Assembly (NCBI GenBank): GCA_937898625.1
Contig: CALEJF010000016.1
Span: forward strand, 1 to 64,000
Source of the DNA: an uncultured Clostridia bacterium
GTDB taxonomy: Bacteria > Bacillota > Clostridia > Oscillospirales > Acutalibacteraceae
Direction: 5' to 3'
Length of the DNA stretch: 64,000 nt
Made by a program: the position numbers and the translations under genes. Of the stretch, positions 1 to 7,239 are shown in pieces (positions within the stretch are counted from its first letter, which is position 1; each line of letters begins with the position of its first letter). The notes under the pieces are model-generated. The model made no database searches. It was not told the DNA's origin and saw nothing but the letters and a program-made list of their open reading frames with translations.

Positions 1-133
1 CAGAAAATTCCGTTCACGAAAGTGGGCGGAATTTTTTACTTATTCACTATTAACTTTTCACTTTTCACTAAAAAGTTTTCGTGAACGGAATTTCAGGTAA
101 GAAGTAAGAGTGAATAGTGAAGAGGTATGTTGA
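1..133 (+). repeat. 130-bp terminator/promoter repeat, copy 1
   Basis: This unit recurs almost unchanged at 610-742. It starts with a hairpin (AAATTCCG paired with CGGAATTT, about 4-36) followed by a T-run, so it looks like an intrinsic terminator for a gene left of the window. It continues with a TTCACT-rich stretch, then TTTTCGTGAACGGAATTT, which is the inverted complement of the first arm, and ends with GTGAATAGTGAAGAG, the complement of the TTCACT-rich stretch. The arms are therefore interleaved. The repeat ends right where the -35 of the next gene begins. Confidence 0.85.
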
Positions 134-158
134 AAAATGTAGTGAATGTTGTTACAAT
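130..158 (+). promoter_or_regulatory. Promoter of the first small gene
   Basis: TTGAAA at 130-135, 17-bp spacer, TACAAT at 153-158. The predicted transcript starts near 165, just before the ribosome site GGCGGTGAG, which excludes the upstream GTG at 117 as the translation start. Confidence 0.6.
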
Positions 159-182
159 ATATCTGTGAAGGGCGGTGAGTTT

Positions 183-566
183 ATGAGTGGTAAAAATTTT
201 TCTGATGTTGATGGTTTGATATTAGCAACAATCAGTTGCAATCCGAACATTGATATTGTAACTTGGATTGCATTTATTGATGCATACTACAGAATTATAA
301 TATCTTATGATGAACTTAATGCTTCTCTTGATACACTACAAAAAAGTGGTATGGTTACTTTTATAGATAATTGTTTTTGTACTACGGATAAAGCTGCAAA
401 GGTGTTAAGTGGACGAAATAGAATGGGAACAACATCGTGGATTTTTAAGGTTCAAGAAAGATTAACAAAATTATCTTTTGATACTTCTTATGATGTATTG
501 TATAATTTATCAATAAATGATTATGATTCTGCTTTGAAACAATATCGTATTTTATGGAAAAAATAA
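183..566 (+). CDS. Small protein of unknown function, winged-helix-like pattern
   Basis: A 127-residue cytoplasmic protein that I do not recognise. The ATG at 183 is chosen because GGCGGTGAG lies 4 bases upstream and the predicted promoter lies downstream of the alternative GTG at 117. Residues about 10-75 read as helices followed by a short hydrophobic strand pair (helix S-Y-D-E-L-N-A-S-L, then G-M-V-T-F-I-D-N-C-F-C-T-T), a pattern common in winged-helix DNA-binding domains, but no family assignment is possible by eye. It sits between two copies of the 130-bp repeat, like the next gene, as a separate cassette. AT content is higher than in the housekeeping genes of this window, consistent with acquired DNA. 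Confidence 0.6.
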   Translation: MSGKNFSDVDGLILATISCNPNIDIVTWIAFIDAYYRIIISYDELNASLDTLQKSGMVTFIDNCFCTTDKAAKVLSGRNRMGTTSWIFKVQERLTKLSFDTSYDVLYNLSINDYDSALKQYRILWKK

Positions 567-609
567 TGTTGTTTGATAATTTTTGAGGTTCAAAATCGAG
601 GTGTAAACA

Positions 610-742
610 CAGAAAATTCCGTTCACGAAAGTGGGCGGAATTTTTTACTTATTCACTATTAACTATTCACTCTTCACTAATATAGTTTTCGTGAACGGAA
701 TTTTAGGTAAGAAGTAAGAGTGAATAGTGAAGAGGTATATTG
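610..742 (+). repeat. 130-bp terminator/promoter repeat, copy 2
   Basis: Near-identical to 1-133 (offset 609, a few substitutions and one single-base indel). Its first hairpin and T-run (about 613-645) lies 45 bases after the stop at 566 and would terminate that gene. The end of the repeat abuts the promoter of the next gene (TTGTGT 740-745, 17-bp spacer, TACAAT 763-768). Confidence 0.85.
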
Positions 743-792
743 TGTAATACAGTAATTATTGTTACAATATATTTATGAAAGAAGGTAAGTCT

Positions 793-1140
793 ATGAAAGA
801 TAGTCCTTTAATTAATAAATCTAAAGCATTTGCACTTGAGGTTTTAAAAGTTTGTAAGGAATTACGAGCAACTAAGTGTGAAGGAGTATTGATAAATCAA
901 TTTATTCGTTCAGGGACAAGTATAGGAGCAAATATTCGTGAAGCTTTTTATGCACATAGTAAAGCTGATTTTGTATCAAAGCTACAAATAGCTTTAAAAG
1001 AATGTTACGAAACAGAGTATTGGATTGAGCTTTTAATAGATGGTGGATACTATAATAATAAAGAAATACAAGAAAAATGTGTTGAAATCAAAAAAATATT
1101 AATATCATCTATCAACACCGCAAAAGAAAATATGCAATAA
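793..1140 (+). CDS. Four helix bundle protein (23S rRNA-intervening-sequence protein family)
   Basis: A 115-residue protein of the all-helical S23/IVP family (PF05635-like). The signature is clear: N-terminal S-K-A-F-A-L-E-V, the central Q-F-I-R-S-G-T-S-I-G-A-N-I-R-E-A motif (about residues 38-53), and the K-A-D-F-V-S-K-L-Q-I-A-L-K-E helix with the E-T-x-Y-W-I-E-L-L motif. Members are encoded inside 23S rRNA intervening sequences, beside diversity-generating retroelements (Avd), and as free-standing genes of unknown function. Here there is no rRNA and no reverse transcriptase nearby. ATG 793 is used because GAAGG lies upstream and the promoter TACAAT ends at 768, leaving no room for the ATG at 775. 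Confidence 0.85.
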   Translation: MKDSPLINKSKAFALEVLKVCKELRATKCEGVLINQFIRSGTSIGANIREAFYAHSKADFVSKLQIALKECYETEYWIELLIDGGYYNNKEIQEKCVEIKKILISSINTAKENMQ

Positions 1141-1190
1141 ATTCATTTATAATTAGTTTGATTTTCGTTACCGATACACATCTGAATTAT

Positions 1191-1229
1191 ACCTGCAATT
1201 CGAACCATTTGTGTTCCGTTTGCAGGTAT
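1191..1229 (+). terminator. Hairpin with T-rich tail
   Basis: TACCTGCAA pairs with TTTGCAGGTA around a 20-base loop and is followed by TTTTCGTTTTT. A second hairpin, AAACCCTTGA paired with TCGAGGGTTT plus TTCTTT, follows at 1240-1268. Together they end the gene at 793-1140. Confidence 0.55.
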
Positions 1230-1239
1230 TTTCGTTTTT

Positions 1240-1268
1240 AAAACCCTTGATATATCGAGGGTTTCTTT
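1240..1268 (+). terminator. Intrinsic terminator
   Basis: Ten-base-pair stem AAACCCTTGA/TCGAGGGTTT with a TATA loop, followed by a T-rich tract. Confidence 0.65.
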
Positions 1269-1357
1269 ATTTTATATAGAATATTTCAAATGTTACACAA
1301 ATGTCAAAACAGCTTGATTTTAAATACAAAAGTGAAATTATCCTTTTATTCGAACCA

Positions 1358-1612
1358 CTATTGTCCCGTTTCAGTTTGTTTTGAATCTGTATGTTTACTG
1401 AAGTATTTTGCTTCGTTCACATCAGCTGTTCTGTATCTAAGCAAAGAGTGAGGTCTTTTAGTGTTGTAGAAGTTCATAAAATTGTTTATACCTTTCTTGA
1501 CCTCAGTTTCAGTTCTATAGTTTATCCTATAAAACTTTACTTGCTTGAATTTATATGGATTAAAGAACGAATATTTACAACTAAACGAAAATGGCTGCAG
1601 GGAGAATTTTCC
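1358..1612 (-). pseudogene. Transposase (integrase-core) C-terminal remnant
   Basis: On the minus strand an open stretch ends with the typical C-terminus of an rve-type transposase: N-N-F-M-N-F-Y-N-T-K-R-P-H-S-L-L-R-Y-R-T (about 1420-1480), preceded by a T-E-V-K-K-G helix and closed by a stop at 1358-1360. N-x-F-Y-N-x-K-R-P-H-S is diagnostic of IS3/IS481-like DDE transposases. Only about the last 55 residues are recognisable; the DDE residues and start are missing, so it is a decayed insertion-sequence end. The overlapping plus-strand open frame (1391-1672) is a shadow. The near-duplicate bases TTCGAACCA at about 1199 and 1350 may be further debris. Confidence 0.75.
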
Positions 1613-1627
1613 TTACCACCGTTTTGT

Positions 1628-2494
1628 TTATCTATACTGCAAATAATCTATAAATCGTTTCATCGCAAGTGAGACCGTTTTCTTATCCCTTAAAGCAAGC
1701 CCAATATTTCTACATGCAGGAACATCAAGTTCTTTTGCTATAATTCTATACGGAACACGCTTTAAAATCAACTCAGGGAGTATGGCGATACCGAGTCCGC
1801 TTTCTACCATGGACATTACAGCGTAGTCATCCCAAGTAGTGAATTTTACGTTTGGTGTTAAATTATTACGCTCAAATATTTCTGAGATTTCTGCTTTTGC
1901 GCCTTTCTCAAGAAGCATAAAAGGTTCTTTACAAAGTGCGTTTACAGGAAATAAGTCGCAATCTTTCAATGGATGATTTTCAGGAATTATTGCCATAAGT
2001 TTATCTTCTTCGAGAAATATTGTTTCAAATTCAGGCTGGGTGGGTAATCTTAAAAATCCACAATCAACTCTACCTGTATGTATCCATTCTTCAATTTCAG
2101 TATAATCTCCAAGCAAAAGCTCGTAGTCGATATTAGGATAATCCCTTTGAAATTCCTTGATTATATTTGGAAGCCAATGGGTAGCCACACTCGAAAATGT
2201 ACCTATGCGAATAAGTCCGGATTGCAATCCGTTTAGTTCATCGACCTGCATTTTCAGTTTATCAAAATCGGTACAAAGATTCTGTGCATACGGCAACAAC
2301 TTTACTCCATCACTTGTAGGCTTTACGCCATTCTTACTTCTTTCAAGTAGTGTTACGCCCCATTCTTTTTCAAGGTCAGCAATCATTCTGCTGATTCCTG
2401 ATTGGGTATAGTTCAGTATCTCTGCCGCTTTTGTAAAACTTCCGTATTCTACAGTCTTAACAAACGAAAGGTATTTTTGTAAATTCATATCCAT
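1628..2494 (-). CDS. LysR-family transcriptional regulator
   Basis: A 288-residue LTTR. Residues about 3-62 are the winged-helix domain (Y-G-S-F-T-K-A-A-E-I-L-N-Y-T-Q-S-G-I-S recognition region), followed by the linker helix and the two-lobed periplasmic-binding-protein-like effector domain, which has normal length. The start is the ATG at 2494 because GGTGA lies 4 bases upstream; the in-frame ATG at 2488 is the other option. It is divergent from an EamA transporter with 104 bases between start codons, and that gap holds a perfect 11-bp inverted repeat, so it most likely controls the transporter and itself. The effector is not predictable from sequence. Confidence 0.9.
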   Translation of the reverse strand: MDMNLQKYLSFVKTVEYGSFTKAAEILNYTQSGISRMIADLEKEWGVTLLERSKNGVKPTSDGVKLLPYAQNLCTDFDKLKMQVDELNGLQSGLIRIGTFSSVATHWLPNIIKEFQRDYPNIDYELLLGDYTEIEEWIHTGRVDCGFLRLPTQPEFETIFLEEDKLMAIIPENHPLKDCDLFPVNALCKEPFMLLEKGAKAEISEIFERNNLTPNVKFTTWDDYAVMSMVESGLGIAILPELILKRVPYRIIAKELDVPACRNIGLALRDKKTVSLAMKRFIDYLQYR

Positions 2495-2502
2495 GCAATC
2501 AC

Positions 2503-2552
2503 CATAACAAAATGTAATTTTAAACATAACAAACATTCGCTTTTGTTATGTT
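2503..2552. promoter_or_regulatory. LysR operator between divergent genes
   Basis: AACATAACAAA (2523-2533) and TTTGTTATGTT (2542-2552) form a perfect 11-bp inverted repeat with an 8-bp spacer. A third half-site CATAACAAA lies at 2503-2511, in the same orientation and exactly 22 bp (two helical turns) from the one at 2525. A possible -10 for the transporter (TACAAT, 2564-2569) follows. Confidence 0.7.
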
Positions 2553-2598
2553 ATGGTTTATGATACAATATTTTCAATCTGAAATCAAGGAGTATAAC

Positions 2599-3459
2599 AT
2601 GGATAGAAAAGCATTTTTAAAATATATATCTGCATTACTGTTGTTCGGTTTAAATGGCATAGTAGCAAGCCATATACCTCTAAATAGTTATGAAATTGTA
2701 TTTTTACGAACAATAATCGGTAGTATCCTTTTAATTATCCTCTTCTTAATTGGTAAGGGTAAATTTCATATAAAAAAACATAAGAAAGACACAGTTTTTA
2801 TTGCTTTGTCAGGTATTGCAATGGGAATAAGTTGGATGTTCTTATATGAAGCATATCAGAAGATAGGTGTAAGTTTATCGTCGTTACTTTATTATTGTGG
2901 TCCTGTTATTGTGATGATATTATCACCGATTATCTTTAATGAAAAACTGACTGTGCCAAAAGTATTAGGTTTTGTAACGGTGCTTGTTGGTATTTTTCTT
3001 GTAAACGGTAATGCAGTTGGCAAGAGCAACCCTTGGGGTCTGTTCTGCGGTGCAATGTCAGCTGTAATGTATTTCTTTATGGTAACACTTAACAAGCAAT
3101 CAAAAAATATAAGCGGAATGGAAAACTCCGTAATACAACTTGCGGTTAGTTTCTTGACCGTTGCGGTGTTTACAGGAATTAAACAAGGATTTATTATCAA
3201 TGTACCTGAGGACGCTTGGGCTTGGATTTTAATACTCGGTGTTCTAAATACGGGAGTTGGTTGTTATCTTTATTTCTCACCTCTTGCAAAACTTCCTGTG
3301 CAAACAGTAGCAGTGTGCGGTTATTTGGAACCGTTGTCAGCTGTTGTTTTTGCTGCCCTATTGCTCGGTGAGAAAATGACCGTAATACAAATTATTGGTG
3401 CGATATGTATTATTGGTGGTGCAATGATTGGCGAATTAGTAAAATCAAAAAGAGCATAA
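2599..3459 (+). CDS. EamA/DMT-family transporter
   Basis: A 286-residue inner-membrane protein with about ten transmembrane helices arranged as two EamA repeats (about residues 5-135 and 145-280), the hallmark of drug/metabolite exporters. The second repeat ends with the typical G-Y-L-E-P-L-S-A-V-V-F-A-A-L-L-L-G-E segment. ATG 2599 follows AAGGAG by 6 bases; upstream in-frame starts lack a ribosome site and overlap the operator. It is transcribed away from the LysR gene. The exported substrate is unknown; EamA proteins next to LysR genes often export amino acids or metabolites, which is only an inference here. Confidence 0.88.
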   Translation: MDRKAFLKYISALLLFGLNGIVASHIPLNSYEIVFLRTIIGSILLIILFLIGKGKFHIKKHKKDTVFIALSGIAMGISWMFLYEAYQKIGVSLSSLLYYCGPVIVMILSPIIFNEKLTVPKVLGFVTVLVGIFLVNGNAVGKSNPWGLFCGAMSAVMYFFMVTLNKQSKNISGMENSVIQLAVSFLTVAVFTGIKQGFIINVPEDAWAWILILGVLNTGVGCYLYFSPLAKLPVQTVAVCGYLEPLSAVVFAALLLGEKMTVIQIIGAICIIGGAMIGELVKSKRA

Positions 3460-3514
3460 AATAAGATTATGTAGGAGAGCTTGTATAGGGGTTCGAAAAG
3501 GTGTAGAGGTCCCA

Positions 3515-3553
3515 AAAAATAAAGCATCTGCAGTAGCAGGTGCTTTATTTTTA
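3515..3553 (+). terminator. Intrinsic terminator after EamA gene
   Basis: AAATAAAGCATCTGC pairs with GCAGGTGCTTTATTT around an AGTA loop and is followed by a T-run. Confidence 0.85.
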
Positions 3554-3599
3554 TCCAATTTGAAGGATTGGTATGTAATCACGCTTTGGCGTGTATGTA

Positions 3600-3680
3600 A
3601 TTGTGAAACTGTATGTTATTTTCGAATTAATATTGAATAATGAAGTCGCTTCGCTGATGAATAGTGAATAATTGTTCTGC
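3600..3680. repeat. AT-rich dispersed repeat of the TGAATAATGAATAATTG type
   Basis: Contains ATTGAATAATGAAG and GAATAGTGAATAATTG around a small hairpin (GTCGCTTCGCTGAT). The same words recur at 45351-45388 and in the TTCACT/AGTGAA parts of the 1-133 and 610-742 repeats, so it is a dispersed intergenic sequence, not a gene. Confidence 0.5.
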
Positions 3681-3738
3681 TCGAATGAGACGTTGATTTA
3701 TTGTAATTATCTTGATATAATGATATCAAGGTGATATT

Positions 3739-4185
3739 ATGACAGCTAATAAATATTATATTATAAGACATGCTAAACTTTCTGACGCAGAAGATATTTA
3801 TTTCATTAACAAAACAAGTCTTGGATATGACTACGATTTAGATAAGCAAAGAAACAACCTTGAAGCCGTATTGAATGACAAAACACAAGTGATTTTTGTT
3901 GCAGATATTGGTAATAGGGTTGTTGGCTATATCCACTTGACAAGTTATGATGTGATTTACACGGATACATATAAAAATTGTTTGGGGCTTGCTGTTGATA
4001 ATGACTACAAACGAATGGGTATTGGCTCTGCTTTGTTAAATCAAGGTGAGATTTGGGCAAAAGAAAATGGTGCAGTTGGCATTCGTCTTTGTTCAGGTAT
4101 TGAACGAGAAAATGCTCATAAGTTTTATTTATCACAGGGATATGTTGAGAATAAACTTCAAAAGAATTTGAAAAAAATGTTTTAA
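3739..4185 (+). CDS. GNAT-family N-acetyltransferase
   Basis: A 148-residue cytoplasmic acetyltransferase. The acetyl-CoA pyrophosphate loop is visible as L-A-V-D-N-D-Y-K-R-M-G-I-G-S-A-L-L (residues 84-100; K/R-x-x-G-x-G core), and the C-terminal A-H-K-F-Y-L-S-Q-G-Y-V-E helix/strand is the usual GNAT ending (N-x-x-A-x-x-F-Y-x-x-x-G-F/Y). The family transfers acetyl from acetyl-CoA to a primary amine of a small molecule or protein. ATG 3739 has AAGGTGAT 4 bases upstream. It is a single-gene unit with its own terminator; the substrate is unknown. Confidence 0.88.
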   Translation: MTANKYYIIRHAKLSDAEDIYFINKTSLGYDYDLDKQRNNLEAVLNDKTQVIFVADIGNRVVGYIHLTSYDVIYTDTYKNCLGLAVDNDYKRMGIGSALLNQGEIWAKENGAVGIRLCSGIERENAHKFYLSQGYVENKLQKNLKKMF

Positions 4186-4263
4186 TATACAGTATTTATA
4201 TAACCTCTTAATTCTGAAATCGTCGCCTCCTATAATATGGTGAGGATGTAAGCAGAAGCATAA

Positions 4264-4299
4264 AAACCTGGATAGAGTTTAATTCTCTACCCAGGTTTT
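4264..4299 (+). terminator. Intrinsic terminator
   Basis: AAACCTGG-ATAGAG pairs with CTCTA-CCCAGGTTT and is followed by a T-rich tract. It could also serve the convergent gene ending at 4326. Confidence 0.75.
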
Positions 4300-4325
4300 A
4301 TATTTTATAAGGATTTTTTGTTGAT

Positions 4326-5678
4326 TTAGTTTATTACTACTTTACCGGTGCTGTTTCCGGCAGCATCAACAGTTTCAATAGTATATACACTATCTACGCT
4401 TCCTGTTTCGTCTATAAAATAATTTTCTTCAGTTCCGTAAAACTTATCAATTCTTGCAAGGAACTCGCCATCCTTTTCAAGACGATAATAAGCAATACCC
4501 ATATTATCCACAGCTTCATCCCATGAAAGCTCAATACCATTTTCGCTCTGTACTACCTTTGCGTTTTGTGGAGACTTTGGAGCTTCATTTTCAAGCACAT
4601 ATCCATTTTTTACATAATCATAATATGTGTTGATAAAAGCAGGATTTACATGTGAAGGGCTATAATAGTGATTGTATGAAAATGTAATAATATTCTCTGC
4701 ATATTTTGAAGCAATTTTCATCTGATAAACAAAGTGGTCAAGAGTTGCAGTTACATTGGATGTGTGCTCCGTGATTTTTGGAGAAAGTACTCCACCCAAG
4801 GTTTCACTTGTGATTGCACCGTCAAAGTTTTCGCAATTAGCCCAAAGCTTCACATCGGCTTTGCAGGTATCTACTGCCTCTTTATACATTTTCCAGGTCA
4901 TTTCAAGGTTTTCTTCCTTTACCCATTTTGCACCTACTGCATCCTGAGGAGCAAAAATATCACCATCACGGAAATTAACCTTGTTGAAAAATTTTACATA
5001 GTTACTAAGAGTAGCAACGGAGCCTGTTGCAATGTATTCTGAATAGAAAGGACTCATAAGAAATGTCTTTGTGGCATCAACCTCGTTGATGCTGTCAATT
5101 ACATGGTTTATGCCATCTATAATTCCGTCAAAAGTGAGTTGGCATAGCAAACCATTACTGATTTCAGGTGTAAAATACCAGCCGTAAAGGCTGTCCCCAT
5201 ACTTTTCACCGTACTTATTGTAGATATCTTCCACCATATCACCGGCAACTCGGCAGACATCCTGATACTGTGAACTACCTGCTTCATTCCAGAAGTCATC
5301 AAACATTGAAAGACCAACAAAAACCTTAATTCCTGCATCCTGACAATGCTTCAAAGCAGGTTCAAGACAATCGCCACCAAAGGTTGCATCTTTAAGAGCC
5401 TCAACATCGGTGTCATAGTAAACATTCCAATGACCACCATTTTCTTGATATCCCTTATCTGCAAGGCATTGAAGAACAAGGTACTCTATTCCTGCTTTTT
5501 CCATATTGTCCACTTCTTCAGCCCATCTTGCGTCATCCCATACACATGTCATCCAGGATTGAATAAAAGTGCCTGTAAATTCGGGATTGCACTTTTGTTC
5601 TTCAGGCTGATTTACCAAAGGTAGCATTGACATAATAAACGCAAGAATTGCAGAAATTACTTTAACAAATGTAAACAT
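4326..5678 (-). CDS. Secreted DUF4434 glycosidase-like protein with C-terminal Fn3-like domain
   Basis: A 450-residue exported protein. Residues 1-23 form a hydrophobic signal or anchor with one lysine. Residues about 33-365 match the DUF4434 TIM-barrel-like domain, seen in putative glycoside hydrolases: a F-I-Q-S-W start, L-Y-G-W-Y-F-T-P-E-I (the conserved Y-G-W-Y-x-x-x-E motif that probably includes the catalytic acid), and F-A-P-Q-D-A-V-G. Residues about 370-450 look like a fibronectin-III module (A-P-K-S-P-Q-N-A-K-V ... I-E-L-S-W-D-E-A-V-D). AAGGAGGAATAAACT precedes ATG 5678. A cytoplasmic paralog lies at 7637-8581. The substrate is unknown. Confidence 0.85.
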   Translation of the reverse strand: MFTFVKVISAILAFIMSMLPLVNQPEEQKCNPEFTGTFIQSWMTCVWDDARWAEEVDNMEKAGIEYLVLQCLADKGYQENGGHWNVYYDTDVEALKDATFGGDCLEPALKHCQDAGIKVFVGLSMFDDFWNEAGSSQYQDVCRVAGDMVEDIYNKYGEKYGDSLYGWYFTPEISNGLLCQLTFDGIIDGINHVIDSINEVDATKTFLMSPFYSEYIATGSVATLSNYVKFFNKVNFRDGDIFAPQDAVGAKWVKEENLEMTWKMYKEAVDTCKADVKLWANCENFDGAITSETLGGVLSPKITEHTSNVTATLDHFVYQMKIASKYAENIITFSYNHYYSPSHVNPAFINTYYDYVKNGYVLENEAPKSPQNAKVVQSENGIELSWDEAVDNMGIAYYRLEKDGEFLARIDKFYGTEENYFIDETGSVDSVYTIETVDAAGNSTGKVVIN

Positions 5679-5787
5679 AGTTTATTCCTCCTTTTTTCAA
5701 ATTCTATTGTATCACATACGAATTGATATTTCAACAAATCCATAAACAACCTCGAAAAAGCAGAAATATCCACTCTTAAAACGGGCA

Positions 5788-5912
5788 GAAAATCACGGCA
5801 AAGCCGTGTATATCATTATTGCAAAAGCGTTTACATAACCTACGGTTGATGATATTCATACTTTGTGTGATGATATACGCCTGACGACGATGATATACCA
5901 TTGCTTTCTCAA
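5788..5912. repeat. Array of mini-hairpins linked by ATGATAT words
   Basis: Short palindromes such as CACGGC-AAA-GCCGTG, TCATAC-TTT-GTGTGA and CATTG-CTTTCT-CAATG are joined by TGATGATAT, GATGATATAC or TATATCATT linkers. No coding potential is evident. It resembles the larger array at 7383-7549 in design but has a different linker. Confidence 0.65.
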
Positions 5913-5918
5913 TGAATA

Positions 5919-5950
5919 AAAAAATCTCGTTTCGAAAAACGAGATTTTTT
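5919..5950 (-). terminator. Terminator of the tRNA-Ala gene
   Basis: AAAAAATCTCGTTT pairs with AAACGAGATTTTTT around a CGA loop, immediately 3' of the tRNA on the minus strand, with a T-run on that strand. Confidence 0.85.
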
Positions 5951-6025
5951 GGTGGAGCATAGGGGACTTGAACCCCTGACCCCCACACTGCCAGTGTGAT
6001 GCGCTCCCAACTGCGCTAATGCCCC
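5950..6025 (-). tRNA. tRNA-Ala (anticodon GGC)
   Basis: The minus strand gives a 76-nt cloverleaf: acceptor GGGGCAT/ATGCTCC, D arm GCGC/GCGC, anticodon stem TCACA/TGTGG with loop CTGGCAG (anticodon GGC), T arm AGGGG-TTCAAGT-CCCCT, and an encoded CCA. The G3:U70 wobble pair in the acceptor stem is the alanine identity element, which confirms the assignment. It reads GCC and GCU codons. It has its own promoter upstream and a terminator directly after the CCA, so it is a single-gene unit. Confidence 0.97.
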
Positions 6026-6037
6026 AAAGCTCTACTT

Positions 6038-6066
6038 ATTCTATCATAATTATTTACTGTTTTCAA
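6038..6066 (-). promoter_or_regulatory. Promoter of tRNA-Ala
   Basis: On the minus strand: TTGAAA (6066-6061), 17-bp spacer, TAGAAT (6043-6038). The start point would fall about 6 bases before the mature tRNA 5' end. Confidence 0.65.
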
Positions 6067-6202
6067 TTACTTTGTTTTAGTGCATATTTCCAATTTTTAC
6101 TATCATGTTTTGTGACAAGTGACTAATTTGACTCCATCTTATAGAAAAATATCTTTTCCTGTGGTACAATGTAGAACATATTGATATTCCAAAGGTGATT
6201 TT

Positions 6203-7228
6203 ATGGAGTTTTTAACTAAAAAATATACATTCCCTTCAGTTTCAGGCTTGTGTGATATATATGCTCAAAGCGCAGCACCCATTGACTATGGCTCAATTAA
6301 GGGAGTTGTGCAGATTTCCCACGGTATGGCTGAATATTCAAGTCGCTATTACCGCTTCGCACGTGAACTTTGTAAAGCAGGGTATGCTGTTTTCCTTAGC
6401 GACCATGTAGGGCATGGCGCATCCATTAAAGATAAAGATATGCTTGGATTTTTTGGTGAGGAAAATGGTGAGGAAACATTTATTGATGACCTTAAAACTT
6501 TAACAGATATGGCAAAGGCTGAATATCCTGATTTACCGTTTTTTATGCTTGGTCACGGTATGGGAAGCCTGATTGCAAGAAAATATACTGCAAAATATGG
6601 ATATCTTCTTGATGGTGTTATTTATAGTGGAACAAGTGGTGAAAATCCAGCCCTTGGAGTTGGAATTTTACTTGCAAACACTATGATTAAGCAAAACGGA
6701 CCAATGCACCGTTCAGAGATGTTGGATACTATAGCTTTTGGCACTTATAACAGAAAAACAAAAAAACGCACAGAGCGTGACTGGTCAACAAGGGACGAGG
6801 CAGAGGTTGATAAAATTATTGCCGATGAACTTTGTGGATACAAATACACAGTAAGTGGTATGAAAGTGCTGTTCACAACCCTTAAGCAAGTTTCGACCCG
6901 TCGCTGGTACAATACAATCCCTTTAAGTATGCCCATTTTCCTCATTTCAGGCTCAATGGACCCCGTTGGTGATTACTCAAAAGGGGTTAAAGAGGTATAC
7001 AGAATACTCAAAAAGACAAAGCATAAAAATGTATCAATGAAGATTTACGATGGTGCCCGTCACGAAATACTTAACGAGATAAATCGTGAAGAGGTTTATG
7101 CTGATATTATAGAATGGCTCGATACAGAGTCAAAAAAGCATAGGCATGAGGCAAGTGCAAATCCGGTTGTAGAATCAATCGATGAAATACCACTTGATTT
7201 AATTGAGCAAGAAAATAAAGCAGAGTAG
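6203..7228 (+). CDS. Alpha/beta hydrolase (monoacylglycerol-lipase-like) lacking the nucleophilic serine
   Basis: A 341-residue protein of the Hydrolase_4/monoacylglycerol-lipase group. The oxyanion region is I-S-H-G-M-A-E-Y-S (residues 38-46), strand and helix spacing is normal, and the acid (I-S-G-S-M-D-P-V-G) and base (G-A-R-H-E-I-L-N-E) regions of the triad are intact. The nucleophile elbow, normally G-H-S-M-G, reads G-H-G-M-G (residues 117-121): codon 119 is GGT (6557-6559), one base from AGT. Unless S122 or another residue substitutes, it should not act as a serine esterase. The C-terminus (residues 310-341) is an acidic extension. ATG 6203 has AAGGTGAT 5 bases upstream. No signal peptide is seen. 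Confidence 0.88.
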   Translation: MEFLTKKYTFPSVSGLCDIYAQSAAPIDYGSIKGVVQISHGMAEYSSRYYRFARELCKAGYAVFLSDHVGHGASIKDKDMLGFFGEENGEETFIDDLKTLTDMAKAEYPDLPFFMLGHGMGSLIARKYTAKYGYLLDGVIYSGTSGENPALGVGILLANTMIKQNGPMHRSEMLDTIAFGTYNRKTKKRTERDWSTRDEAEVDKIIADELCGYKYTVSGMKVLFTTLKQVSTRRWYNTIPLSMPIFLISGSMDPVGDYSKGVKEVYRILKKTKHKNVSMKIYDGARHEILNEINREEVYADIIEWLDTESKKHRHEASANPVVESIDEIPLDLIEQENKAE

Positions 7229-7239
7229 AATACTGTTAT

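Noticed and set aside
117..182. GTG 117 as start of the first small gene
   Set aside because: It lies in the repeat and upstream of the -35/-10 pair at 130-158; ATG 183 has a proper ribosome site.
1..742. Integron attC sites
   Set aside because: The repeats have inverted arms and separate unrelated genes, but I see no GTTRRRY/RYYYAAC core boxes in the right places and no integrase; kept only as cassette-like.
1391..1672. Plus-strand 93-codon open frame as a gene
   Set aside because: No ribosome site; the opposite strand shows a clear transposase C-terminus over 1358-1530, so this frame is its shadow.
5776..5988. Minus-strand open frame of 70 codons
   Set aside because: It runs through the tRNA-Ala gene, its terminator and the hairpin array.
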